A stretch of DNA of 64,000 nt, taken from NCBI GenBank assembly GCA_012103075.1, contig JAAVLQ010000002.1, positions 1,963,281 through 2,027,280 on the forward strand. The letters are read 5' to 3'. This document shows, piece by piece, positions 38,551 through 48,710 of the stretch. Under the pieces are notes generated by a model. It saw only the letters and a program-made list of their open reading frames with translations, had not been told where the DNA came from and did not search any database. Numbering within the stretch: position 1 is the stretch's first letter; every line of letters starts with the position of its first letter. This stretch comes from Brucella cytisi. GTDB lineage: Bacteria > Pseudomonadota > Alphaproteobacteria > Rhizobiales > Rhizobiaceae. Position numbers and translations under genes: made by a program.

Positions 38551-39355
38551 CGCGCAACCTCCAGAGCGGCATCGAACGCCCGTGCAGCGGCCACGAGCCC
38601 CTGCGTATAGGGCAGCTGCGGATCGGTGAAAAGCGCCGCAACCGGCCCTTCTTCTATAAGTTTTCCGTCCCGCAGGACCAGCGCGCGTTCCGTAACGGCC
38701 GCAACCACCGGCAAATCGTGACTGATGAACAGAAGCCCCATTCCCTCGTCCCGCACCAATTGCTCCAGCAGTTTCAAAATCTCGGCCTGCGTGGTGACAT
38801 CGAGCGCCGTCGTCGGCTCGTCCGCGATCAAAAGCTTGGGACGACAGGCGAGAGCCATTGCGATAGCCGCACGCTGGCGTTGACCACCCGATATTTCATG
38901 GGGCGGGATCGGGCAATGCGCTCTGGGTCCGGCAGGGATACGCGTTCCAGAAGTGAGCGGACCTCAGCACTGACTTCAGTTTTCCCGGTTCGGCGGCCGT
39001 CGCGAAGCGCACGGCGACGGACGACCAAACCGACTTGTTTGCCAATCCGCATCAGTGGGTCGAGCGCCGTCATCGGTTCCTGAAAAACCGTTGCAATACT
39101 CTGCCCGCGCAATGGCACCAGCTCACGGTCTCGCGCGCCTATCACTTGGTGGCCGTCGAGCGTGATCGATCCGCTTGCCCGCATGCCGTCCGGCAACAGT
39201 CCCATGATAGCAAGAGCCGTCAACGACTTGCCTGAACCGGATTCACCGATCAGACCGACCCTTTCACCTTGTCCAACCGACAGCGAGACGCCGGAAACCA
39301 GAGACCTGCCCGGCGCTTCTATCTGGAGGTTCTCCACATTCAGCAAAATGCTCAA
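38547..39355 (-). pseudogene. Peptide ABC transporter ATP-binding protein (DppD/OppD type), one frameshift
   Basis: About 270 residues. Walker A GLIGESGSGKSLTALAIMG, Q-loop TVFQEPMTALDPLMRIG (family-specific), and after repair near 38900 the signature SGGQRQRAAIAMALACRPK and Walker B LLIADEPTTALDVTTQ. The missing base would restore PHEISGGQ. The start ATG overlaps the DppC stop. Confidence 0.87.
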
Positions 39356-40219
39356 CGTTGTCTCCTCCGTGTTGGGTCGGCCACGTCACGCAGCCCGTCG
39401 GCAAACAGATTGAGCCCGATCACCAATGAGACAAGCGCCAGACCGGGTGCTATGGCACCGAACGGCGCCGTATAAACCGACGCTTGCGCCTCCTGCAGAA
39501 GCCGTCCCCGGGATGAATTGGGCGGTGGAGCGCCAAGACCAAGATAGGAAAGCGATGCTTCCGCGATCACCGCCAGCCCGAACTGAAGCGCAAAATTGAC
39601 AATCAGCGTCGGCCAGATGTTCGGCAGCACATGGATGCGGACCAACCCGAGCCGTGATGTGCCGGAAATGCGCGATGCCGTAATGTAATCCATCGCCAGA
39701 ACCCGCTTTGCGAGGATGCGGGTCAGACGTGCCACGATGGCCGATCCGGCAATACCAATTGCCACGATGGCGGTCGTCAGGCTTTGCACCGTCGCTGGAA
39801 GCAACGATCAACATGGCCAGCAACAGGGTTGGGAAGGCGATGAGAATATCGAGCGTTGCCGCCAGCACGTCATCAAGCGTCTGCGTTGCAAACGCCGCAA
39901 GCACACCAAGCGTAACGCCAATCACTGCGCTGAGTGCGATGGCTCCACAGCCGACGATAAGCGCAATGCGCGAACCGATCATGATTTGCGTCATCAAATC
40001 GCGTCCTAGACGATCCGTACCGGCCCAATGCAGCGGGGACGGAGCCTCCAGTCGTCCGCCGACCATTTCGCCGGCACCGTAAGGTGTCCAGACCAGCGAG
40101 AGAAGAGCGACAGCCAGATGCAACCCCAGCAGCAATCCACCCACAATAAGAGGCCATGGCAGTCGGTAAGCCGACTTTTCATCCCCGACGGCAGGCGTCA
40201 TATCAGCAGGCTCCGTCAT
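39352..40219 (-). pseudogene. Peptide ABC transporter permease (DppC/OppC type), one frameshift
   Basis: About 289 residues. The N-terminal motif APSPLHWAGTDRLGRDLMTQ is typical of OppC-type permeases. Spans follow (GGLLLGLHLAVALLSLVWTP, IGVTLGVLAAFATQTLDD) and the EAA loop ITASRISGTSRLGLVRIHVL and ASLSYLGLGAPPPNSSRGRL. The frame is lost near 39803, where ALLPATVQSL must follow LIV. The start at 40219 overlaps the DppB stop (ATGA). Confidence 0.87.
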
Positions 40220-41180
40220 GCACGACCTCCCGCAGACCGCTGGCGCAAGCGCGGGTCGATCAGTCGTTGCAGCAGATCTGCGGCAAAGCCGACCAGCAGC
40301 ACCAGAAGCGTCGATACAAACAGAACACCCCGGACATTGGGATAGTCGCGCTGCTCTATGCCGAGCAGAAGCATCGAACCGAGACCCGGCAACGAGAACA
40401 CACGTTCGACCACCACAGCACCAAGCAAAGTCGAGGCGAGCTCGATACCGAGGATCGAGATCACCGGCACCGCGCCGTTGCGAATACCGTGACGGACAAG
40501 AGCCCGCGAGAATGTCGCGCCAAGCGCCCGTGCGGTACGAAGATAGTCGCTGCCAAGCACGTCCTGCGTGGCCGAACGGACATACCGGATCAACGATGCC
40601 GACATGACGATGGCAATGGTTGTGACCGGCAATACCAGCGATTGAAAAGCAGCTGGCACCGACTGCCATCCGCGTGATGGGAACCCACCCGAAGGAAACA
40701 ACCGCAGCTTAACTGCAAAAACCAGACCAGCAGAATGCCTATCCAGAACACCGGCACGGCGATGCCGAGCTGGGAGATGACGGATATCACCGTTCCATAC
40801 CAGCGGTTCTGACGCACAACCGACAGAATACCGAGTGGTACCGCGATCATGATTGCAACGACGAATGCCATCAGCGTCAAAGGCACGGTCACAATCAGCC
40901 GCTTGCCGATTTCGGCAAGAACCGGTGCTCCACTCACAAAGGAATTTCCAAGATCAAAGCGCAGGAGGCTACCGATAAAACGCAGAAACTGCTCATAGAG
41001 AGGCAGGTCCGAACCGACCTGCTTGCGCGCTGCCTCGATCTGCGCCGCATCCGCGCCGACAGAAACAAGCGCATTTGCGGGATCGCCCGGCAGAAGGCGC
41101 AACAGCAGAAACAACACGATCGATGCGATGAAAACCGACAGAACCAATATGGCTGAACGGCGTATGATATAGGCGAAAAT
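40216..41180 (-). pseudogene. Peptide ABC transporter permease (DppB/OppB type), one frameshift, start uncertain
   Basis: About 320 residues: FIASIVLFLLLRLLPGDPAN (the OppB N-terminal pattern), LPLYEQFLRFIGSLLRFDLG, then after a break near 40710 SLIRYVRSATQDVLGSDYLR and the C-terminal VFSLPGLGSMLLLGIEQRDY. No ATG or GTG suits the N-terminus; the frame is open to about 41180 with GGAGAGG just upstream, so a start base may be misread or an unusual codon used. A TTG at 41147 is the alternative but would drop the first span's lead. Confidence 0.8.
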
Positions 41181-41304
41181 AGCGTTTACCTCTCCGATGT
41201 CAGGGCAGCGCTCGGACCCTCATGCAAATGCGACAACGCCGCCGGAAATTAATTCAGGCGGCGCGGTCTGTCGAGTTGATGTTCTCGATATCGACAGGCG
41301 GTTA

Positions 41305-42828
41305 TTATTCCGCTTTCACAATGTCATAGGCGGAAAACTGGGAGTTCAGGCCGTTGATCGGGTAGCCGCTCACTGATTTTTTCGAAACAACGATCTGCGG
41401 ATAGAGGTAGAACCAGTTGCTGGCCGCATCTTCGGCAATGATCTTGTTCGCCTCGGTCAGCTTGGCCGTCTGTTCATCCGTCGTCGCACTTGCTTCCGCT
41501 TCTTTGATGAGCTCGATAACCTTCGGATTGTTATAACCCCAATAGAAATCGGGATTGCCATAGAACACGATATCGCGATGGTTCACATGCTCCTGCAAGG
41601 TGGCCCGAAAATCGTGTGCCTTATAGACCTTCGTGTACCACTCATTGGCAGTGATGACGTTGATCTTGACGGTTACGCCGACCTTGGCCAGCTCGCTCTG
41701 GATGAACTGCGCGGCAATCGGGTGTGGATCGTAATTCGGCGTATCGATAGTGAAGGTGAAGCCATCCGGGTAACCAGCTTCCTTGAGAAGTTCCTTGGCA
41801 CTTTCAGGATCATAGGCGTCGACCTTGGTGAGATCGACATACCACGGATCGGTCGGCGGTACGAATGAGCCGATCAGCGTGCCATAATCGCCCCACACAG
41901 CTTTCAAAAGCTTCTGGTCGTCGATTGCACGGGCGAGCGCCTTGCGCACTTTGACATTGTCGAATGGCGCAATACGGTCGTTATGGGCTAGCAGCAGCTT
42001 GGTGGTCGACTGCCCTTCGCTGACGGTGAAATCGGGATTGTCCTTAAACTGGGCTAGCGAATCCGGGCTTTGAACCGACGTGATGATATCAACCGAACCG
42101 GTCAGCAAAGCATTGTTCAGCGCGCTTGCATCGGTGAAATACTGGAAGACCACCTCGCTGTTTTTCGGCTTGGCGCCCCAATATTTATCGAAGCGCTTCA
42201 TCGACAGAGACGACCCACGACGCCAGTCTTCCAGCTCGTAAGGTCCGGTTCCGTCTTCCTTCGACTGCAGATCCTTCGCTTCGTCGTTCACCACCCATAC
42301 ATAGCTTAGATTGTACGGCAGCGAGATTGAGCGCGAAGACAGCTTGACGACAACGGTTTCATCATCCGGAGTCTCAACGGCCGAAATAGTCCTGAGGCTG
42401 CTTTTGCGCGAGCTCTTCGATTCCGGCGCGGCAACGCGCTCGATGGAGAATTTGACGTCCTTGGAAGTCAACGGCGCTCCAGAGTGAAAAGTCACGCCCG
42501 GCTGCAGCTTGAACGTATATGTCAGCCCGTCGTCGCTGACGCTGTAATCCTTCGACAGGACCGGCTCGACCTTGCCGTCATCAGCAAGCCGGAACAGGGC
42601 CTCATAGACATTGCCGTTGAAGGCTTCGTTGATGCCCTGCCCCGCACCGGCGGTATTGTCGAGGTTTTGCGGCTCGTAGAGCGAGCCGATATTGATTGTC
42701 GCGTCCGGGTCGCTTTCCTGCGCCAGCGCCCGGCTGAACGATCCGATACCGAGCGTCACGGCCAATGCCGCGCTCAAGCTCCAGTAAGCCAATCCAGATT
42801 TGCGATCACGAATGTTGAAGCCGCCCAT
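41305..42828 (-). CDS. Peptide ABC transporter periplasmic binding protein (DppA/OppA family 5)
   Basis: 507 residues, intact. Signal peptide at about residues 10-36 (SGLAYWSLSAALAVTLGIGS, cleaved near RALAQES). Family-5 signature region GLTYTFKLQPGVTFHSGAPL, ALARAIDDQKLLKAVWGDYG, AKELLKEAGYPDGFTFTID and a Tyr-rich end. It is first gene of the minus-strand operon SBP-DppB-DppC-DppD-DppF. The M24 peptidase is divergent at 43047. Confidence 0.93.
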   Translation of the reverse strand: MGGFNIRDRKSGLAYWSLSAALAVTLGIGSFSRALAQESDPDATINIGSLYEPQNLDNTAGAGQGINEAFNGNVYEALFRLADDGKVEPVLSKDYSVSDDGLTYTFKLQPGVTFHSGAPLTSKDVKFSIERVAAPESKSSRKSSLRTISAVETPDDETVVVKLSSRSISLPYNLSYVWVVNDEAKDLQSKEDGTGPYELEDWRRGSSLSMKRFDKYWGAKPKNSEVVFQYFTDASALNNALLTGSVDIITSVQSPDSLAQFKDNPDFTVSEGQSTTKLLLAHNDRIAPFDNVKVRKALARAIDDQKLLKAVWGDYGTLIGSFVPPTDPWYVDLTKVDAYDPESAKELLKEAGYPDGFTFTIDTPNYDPHPIAAQFIQSELAKVGVTVKINVITANEWYTKVYKAHDFRATLQEHVNHRDIVFYGNPDFYWGYNNPKVIELIKEAEASATTDEQTAKLTEANKIIAEDAASNWFYLYPQIVVSKKSVSGYPINGLNSQFSAYDIVKAE

Positions 42829-43046
42829 ATTATTCTCCTGCGTGGAAAGCGCCCTATCAGGCTCTCCGTTAGCAACGCTTATACCGCGACCGCGAGAGCA
42901 TCGGTAAGCGGTGGCACCGTAAGATAGCGAGAATTATTAGAAATTTATTCCATAAAGAGTCAATCTATTAGACAAACCATCCGGACTGCAGCACAAGCCG
43001 TCCGATATAAGGCGCACTGACAAGGCATAACCTCAAGAGATCAGCC

Positions 43047-44272
43047 ATGACTTATATGGATCGGAACCGCGCACAGGATCTGCTCACTGCAGAAGGACTG
43101 GATGCACTGGTGCTTTTTCAGCCGGAAAACTTTCGCTATGCCACCGGAATTGCTGCGGGCGTGGCGACAATGTGGGGCGCGCCGGTTCGGCCATAGCGCT
43201 GGTTCCAGCGGATGCCTCGACACGTCCCGGCGCCATTGTCAGCGATCAGGCGCTGACAGCAGCACACGCAACGGCTGATGAGATCGACTTCCGCTCGCAT
43301 CGAATCTGGATTGACGCCGTCGCGGTTCGCGACGCCCACTCGATAGAAGACCTCAACGCTGCCTATCGCAACAGTGGTAATATCGGTCCCCGCCCGGAAA
43401 CCTTCGACCACAAAGCAGCCTTTCAACTGCTTGCAGATATGATTGCCGAACGTGGTCTCGCTCAAGCCAGCCTCGGCGTCGACCTTGAATTCATGCCTGT
43501 GGCTGATTTTGTGCTGTTGAAAGAAATTATGCCTTTTGCCCAATGGCGCGATGCTTCCAGCATCGTAAAACGGTTGCGCCTGATAAAGAGCCCCCGCGAG
43601 ATTGAATATCTACGCAATGCCGCCCGTTATGCGGAAAGCGGGTTGCAGAATATGGCGACTGCGGCGCAGTCGGGCTCCACAGCCGCCGAGCTTTCCGATG
43701 CCCGGCTGACCGGAGCGACCAATGCTGCCAAAGCAAACAGCCAGAGCCTGTCCGGCCATTGGGCCTATATTTCGGTCGGGCCGAACCTTCAAAACCCTGC
43801 CGCACAATTGGCGGAAGGCGACCTCATCAAGGCCGATGTCGGCACGCTTGTGAATGGTTATTCTTCGGATGGCGCGCGCACCTTCGTCTATGGCAAGCCT
43901 GCTCCTCTTGCTGAGCAGATTTACAAAGCGCTCCAAGAGACCTTTCAAGCCGGAACAGCCCTGCTGAAACCCGGCAACACATTCGGTCAGGTTCACGAAG
44001 CGATGCTCTCCACCATGCGTCGTCATGGCTTTAGCGAATATTATCGTGGGCATTTCGGGCACTCGGTCGGCTCGGCGCTCGGGATCGAGGAATGGCCTTT
44101 CATCTCGCATGGCAACGACATGGTCATCGAACCGAATATGGTGCTGGCCGTGGAGGCACCGTTTTACGCAAACGGATTAGGAGCCCTGATGATCGAAGAA
44201 CAATTCCTCATCGCCGCCGATGGAGCTGAATCCATGAATGCTCTTTCACAAGAGCTTGTCTCGATAGGCTGA
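43047..44272 (+). pseudogene. M24-family metallopeptidase (Xaa-Pro dipeptidase type), one frameshift
   Basis: About 408 residues. Creatinase-like N-terminal domain (ALVLFQPENFRYATGIAAGV) and pita-bread catalytic domain with the metal ligands Asp in LIKADVGTLVNG, Asp in YSSDGARTFVYG, His in YRGHFGHSVGSALGIEEWPF, Glu in AVEAPFYANGLG and Glu in LMIEEQFLI. The frame breaks near 43178 (GGGGCGC where one C is lost before GRAGSAIAL). Divergent from the peptide importer; it probably degrades proline-containing peptides taken up by it (inference). Confidence 0.87.
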
Positions 44273-44509
44273 CCAGAAAACCAAATGAACTGTAGATATG
44301 TTTTCTGATCATCGAAGGATATTCAGAGAATGTCGTGAAAACCTGATCAATGGTCCGAAGCTTGCAAGATCGCTATCTCCACGGATGCTCTCAAGCTTCG
44401 TTGAAGAGATAGCTCGGCAAACGACCATGCACTTTTATCGCTCCTTCTGGCTCATCTTTTCTAGCAGTTACGTGAATGAGCGCTATACTCTTCTCAAAGA
44501 GGATCACCA

Positions 44510-44701
44510 ATGAAAACGCTTGCTGCAGCTTGTATCACAATACTCGTCCTTTCTGGTTGCAGCACGGATCGGCCGATTGACCCTGAATATAAGCAGGCCA
44601 GATGCAAGCAACTTCTCCAGCGAACGGAATATCCGGCGCTAAGAGAAATCCAGCGAGTGCAGGCGAGAACAGAAGCCGCGCAACTGGGTTGCTATACGTA
44701 A
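44510..44701 (+). CDS. Small lipoprotein
   Basis: 63 residues. Lipobox LVLSGCS with Cys at about residue 17 after a short hydrophobic signal (TLAAACITIL). The remainder is charged with two further Cys (QARCKQLLQR, LGCYT). AGAGGATCACC precedes the ATG. No family recognised; an outer-membrane or inner-membrane lipid anchor is expected. Confidence 0.65.
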   Translation: MKTLAAACITILVLSGCSTDRPIDPEYKQARCKQLLQRTEYPALREIQRVQARTEAAQLGCYT

Positions 44702-44882
44702 GTTTCGACCGACAAATACAGGCCGAACGCCTCCATAAAGAGCGAACCTGCTGATAGCCTTGAATAGATTCAAAACCGATGGGGCTGGCGGGACGATTGG
44801 CCACAGTCATGCAACCTGAGCGTCTTTGAAGCGGTTTGCATTCCGTGGAATAGCTACAGGATCCACTGGGTTTGCCTTACGC

Positions 44883-45462
44883 CTATCGACGGCTACCATA
44901 GTTCCAGAGCGACTTGTTGCTTGAAGAAACGGCAATAGCACCTTGCTTCATTGCCGCAGACACATCGTCCTCATTGCAAATAAAGCCAGAAGCCACGATG
45001 GGCGGCAGGCGGCGCTTGTCCTCTGCAGACAGGTATCCAAGCATCGGCGATGGCATAATCTGCACCAGATTGGGTGCGCTTTGCGAGATCGCCTTTAGGC
45101 TGCGGGGCCGGTGGAACGGTCGGTCACGAAGACCTTCTGCATGGTTAGAAGGCCGCATTGCGCAGCCTTCTGAATTGTTGGAACGCGGGTCGACAGAAGT
45201 ACCGAAATACCGATCTCGGCAAAAACTCGATGGCCCCTTTGTCTTGCGAGAGGCCTTCACAACTGTCGATGTTCAGAACGATCAGCTTGTTGCTTTTCTT
45301 GAGCGCGTTCAGCACTTCGGCGACATGGCGCAAGGCGATATTGGCGACGATGCCCACTTCCGCCTTGCTGTCCAGAAACGCCTGAAGATTGTCCACGCCG
45401 TAGAGCGTAGCCATGACTGGTGCCCGTAAAAGCCGCTCACCGATCGTTCTGTCCAAAGTCAT
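44883..45462 (-). pseudogene. glpP: Glycerol-3-phosphate responsive antiterminator (GlpP family), two frameshifts
   Basis: About 193 residues when rejoined: LIVLNIDSCEGLSQDKGAIE, then EIGISVLLSTRVPTIQKAAQ, LTMQKVFVTDRSTGP, SLKAISQSAPNLVQIMPSPM, PPIVASGFICNEDDVSAAMK. These are the GlpP/PF04309 features. In Bacillus GlpP binds G3P and lets transcription pass a leader terminator of glpD. The frames change near 45225 (T run) and 45105. It is the last gene of the operon MFS-glpK-glpD-FAD oxidase-glpP. A GlpP in an alphaproteobacterial glp operon is unusual (from what I know of the family). Confidence 0.8.
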
Positions 45463-45466
45463 TCCA

Positions 45467-47017
45467 TCATTTTCCGTCTCTTGGCATGTCGAGCGAAAGT
45501 CCGAGCTTGCCGGGGTTAAGCAGGTTGTCCGGGTCGAGCGCCTTCTTCACCGTTTCCAGCAGCGGAAATGCCGATCCCAGAGCGTCCTTCATGTAAGGCG
45601 CACGGAGCAATCCAACGCCGTGGTGATGGCTTAATGCTGCACCATACTTGATTAGAACGGTATTGGCAGCATCCCATGCAGCACGATACCATTCAGCGCG
45701 CTTTTCCACTTCCACGTCGCCACGCAGCGAGAAATAAAGGCAAGCGCCATCGACATAGGCATGTGACTGGTGCGCCGAACCCGCCAGCGTACCCGGCACT
45801 GCGTTAATGGCAGCGACCACCTCATCATAGATCGCAGGCAGATCGCGCCAGCAACCGGTCATTTCGAGCGTATCGGCAACGAAGCCCGGGCTGCGCTTGA
45901 AGCCCTCGGCGCTCTTGCCAGTCAGATAACGCGTGTCGAGCCACTTCTCGAAGATCGTATCGCCATCGAGCTTGTCACCGAGTTCGGCGCAAACCTTTTC
46001 GCTGATCGCCATCACGGCATCGACCATTTCCTTCGCGCCTTCATCGGCGATCAGCAGCACGTTGCTTTCCGGCAGGCCGAACTGCACGCCGCTTTCCAAC
46101 TCGTCGTAAAGACGCAGAGCTGCCGGATTGGCACCGCCCTGCATGATGCGGCGGCAGGCTTCCAGACCGATGGCAAAGCTCTTGAACCCATAGGCAATCG
46201 CACGGGCGTAGTCCGGCAGGCGATGCAGTTTCAGACGCGCCTTCACGATGATGCCGAGCGTGCCTTCCGAACCGATAAATATCTGCTGCAGATCAGGTCC
46301 GATTGCCGCGCGGGCATAGTTTCCAACCGTTACCAGCGAACCATCGGCCAGCACGACTTCCATGCCGTAAACCATGTCCTCAATCTTGCCGTAGCGCGTC
46401 GAAAGCTGGCCCGCACCGCGACAGGCTATCCAGCCACCCACAGTGCTGATACCGAACGAGGACGGCCAATGCCCCATGGTCATGCCAAAGTCACGCTGGA
46501 TCATTTCCTCGAAAATATCGCCGAACATACCAGCTTCAACTTCAACGATCTGGCTGTCCGCATCGAAGCTGACAAAACGATTGAGATTGCAGACATCGAG
46601 CACGATGCCGCCGCGCAGCGGCAACGCTGCGCCCGTAACGTTGGAGCGCCCTGCAGAAACAGTGACCGGAACCTTGGCTTCGTGCGCAAGGCGCATGACA
46701 GCCTGAACCTGCTCCACCGTCGAAACGCGAACGAACACGCCATCAACCGTTGCAGGCTTTCCGCCCGTTTCCGCGACCATCGTGCGCGCCCACCAGTCGC
46801 GGGTATTCACAACGAGATCGTCGCGCGTGGTCAGAACTTCGTCAGCAATGCCCTGCAGCTTCTCAACGAGGGCGGCGTCCACTGAAACGGTGTTCTGAGC
46901 CAGATCTGCCTTGGTTCCGATTTCGTTAATGCTGCCGGCATAATGCGGCTGGGTCGGGGCACCGACAACATAATTTCCGCGATTGTAACCGCGCTTGATG
47001 GCTTCCTTGCTGATCAT
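45467..47017 (-). CDS. FAD-binding oxidoreductase (FAD-binding_4 / FAD-oxidase C type)
   Basis: 516 residues, intact. FAD-binding PCMH-type domain at residues about 90-270 (VDGVFVRVSTVEQVQAVMRL, VTVSAGRSNVTGAALPLRGG, GHWPSSFGISTVGGWIACRG, IFIGSEGTLGIIVKARLKLH) and a C-terminal oxidase cap (LYFSLRGDVEVEKRAEWYRA, LLETVKKALDPDNLLNPGKL). Related to glycolate/D-lactate dehydrogenases and alkylglycerone-phosphate synthase. It sits between glpD and glpP; a role in oxidising a glycerol-derived alpha-hydroxy compound is possible but unproven. ACAGGAGCGAACTGAAC precedes the ATG. Confidence 0.88.
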   Translation of the reverse strand: MISKEAIKRGYNRGNYVVGAPTQPHYAGSINEIGTKADLAQNTVSVDAALVEKLQGIADEVLTTRDDLVVNTRDWWARTMVAETGGKPATVDGVFVRVSTVEQVQAVMRLAHEAKVPVTVSAGRSNVTGAALPLRGGIVLDVCNLNRFVSFDADSQIVEVEAGMFGDIFEEMIQRDFGMTMGHWPSSFGISTVGGWIACRGAGQLSTRYGKIEDMVYGMEVVLADGSLVTVGNYARAAIGPDLQQIFIGSEGTLGIIVKARLKLHRLPDYARAIAYGFKSFAIGLEACRRIMQGGANPAALRLYDELESGVQFGLPESNVLLIADEGAKEMVDAVMAISEKVCAELGDKLDGDTIFEKWLDTRYLTGKSAEGFKRSPGFVADTLEMTGCWRDLPAIYDEVVAAINAVPGTLAGSAHQSHAYVDGACLYFSLRGDVEVEKRAEWYRAAWDAANTVLIKYGAALSHHHGVGLLRAPYMKDALGSAFPLLETVKKALDPDNLLNPGKLGLSLDMPRDGK

Positions 47018-47019
47018 GT

Positions 47020-48698
47020 TCAGTTCGCTCCTGTGAGAATGGATTTTTCTTTTTTCGGTCGCGGCTACATAGGCGGCGACCTGACGGTCGATTTCGGCAC
47101 GGGGAGACCAAGCTCTTCACCCAGCAAGGCGCCAACCTTTGCGGCAGCACGAGCGGAGGCATCGCGCGCCATCAGGCGGGCACGCATACGACGCGACAGC
47201 ACGTCATCGATAGTGCGGGCAAGTTCATGCCGGGCAGCGTAGACGACTTCGCCGCCAGTGTAAGGCAGGCCCTCCACCACCGGTTCGGCAAGTTCAGGAC
47301 GAGCAGCCGTCAGATCGCTAACGAAGCGTGATTCCGTGCCGTAACGTTCGCCGAGATGCGCCTCCAAGCCACCGGAGGCCACGATTGCCTGTGCGTCATA
47401 ACCGGCTGCACCGAGCAGAAATGCCTTCTTCGTGGCGCAGCGACGACGATCACCGAGAACTTTTGCAGCAGCATCTACTGTCTGTTCGGCCATATGGCGC
47501 GAAGTCGTCAGCTTGCCGCCCACAATCGTGACGAGGCCGTCTGGTGCAACATGCACGGAATGGTCGCGCTTGACGTCCATGGTGCTGCCGCCTGACGAAG
47601 CGGCTACCAGTGGTCGGCACCCGGCAATGCTGCCGACGACATCATCCGGCGTCAGGTCGATATTGAGCGCGCTGCGCGCGCCCTCGATCAGAAAATCGAG
47701 CTCGCGACGCGTGCAATGCACATCATCGAGATCACCCTGATAGTCCTCGTCCGTTGTGCCAAGATAGGAAACGTTGCCCCAGCGCGTGATTGTCGCACGG
47801 CGGCTGCGCCCCGGAACCGGCACCGTCACGGTGCAGTCATTGCGAATTTTCAACCACGGGATCGCGACGTGAACACCTTTGGCCGGACGCACATGCAACG
47901 GCTTTTCGCCATCCTTGCCGAGTCCCATCCAGTCGCGCAGCCACACGCCTGTCGCCATGATGACGGTCTTGGCACGCACCCGGATTTCCTTACCTTCGAC
48001 GGTATGAACGATAGCGCCATCCACCCGACCCGAGCTACGGGTAATCTCTGCTACCTTCGAATGGTTGAGGACCGTGGCTCCATAAAAGGCAGAGAACGGG
48101 CGAGTGCCAGCGTCAGACGCGCATCATCGACGCGGGCGTCGAAATACATGAGGCCACCACGCAGATACTCGTCCTTGAACGTCGGACAATGCGCCAGCAC
48201 TTCCGCCGCAGTCAGCTTCTGATGCAGGATACCTTCGCGCCAGCCACCAGCCAGATCATATGTCCAGAGCAAGCCTTCAAACGCCTTGGCGAAGCGTGAA
48301 TCGAACACACCATCCCGTTCCAGAATGGGGAACAGGAAAGGCAGGCGCTGCACCAGATGGCTGGCATTGCGGCGCAGGCGCTGACGCTCCAGCAGGGAGT
48401 GGCGCACCAGACCAAGATTGCCCTGCTCGATATAGCGCAGGCCACCATGCACCATCTTGGAGGATTTGGACGACGTACCGGATGCAAAATCATCCTTCTC
48501 GACCAGCGCAACGCGAAAGCCGCGCAGGCTTGCATCAAAGGCGCAGTAAGCACCGGTCACGCCACCGCCAACGATCAGAATATCGTAGGTTTCAGTTGCA
48601 AGACGGTCTTCGTGTTCCGACCGGTTCAACCTCAGTGGCTCGGTGCGGATCATCCGGGCGCGATCCTTGTCCGCGCGCCGGGAGCGCAGATTCAGCAT
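47020..48698 (-). pseudogene. glpD: Glycerol-3-phosphate dehydrogenase (GlpD), three frameshifts
   Basis: About 560 residues reconstructed. FAD fold YDILIVGGGVTGAYCAFDAS, GTSSKSSKMVHGGLRYIEQG (GlpD signature), then LMYFDARVDDARLTLALARS. After a frame change near 48080: TITRWGNVSYLGTTDEDYQG and GGKLTTSRHMAEQTVDAAAK. The deposited frame ends at 47065 (SPPM), but shifting near 47105 restores EIDRQVAAYVAATEK and a further A-run change near 47055 puts the stop just before the next ATG. RBS AGGAGTTGAA precedes the ATG at 48698. It oxidises G3P to DHAP at the inner membrane. Confidence 0.88.
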
Positions 48699-48710
48699 TT
48701 CAACTCCTGT

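Noticed and set aside
39386..40669. 427-residue ORF as a single protein
   Set aside because: Only its middle part matches DppC; the ends are shadows of DppB and of the shifted DppC frame.
44298..44513. 71-residue ORF upstream of the small lipoprotein
   Set aside because: No ribosome site, no domain, and it overlaps the lipoprotein's own ribosome site and start.
45770..46885. 371-residue open frame on the plus strand
   Set aside because: Antisense to an intact FAD oxidase; composition typical of a shadow frame.
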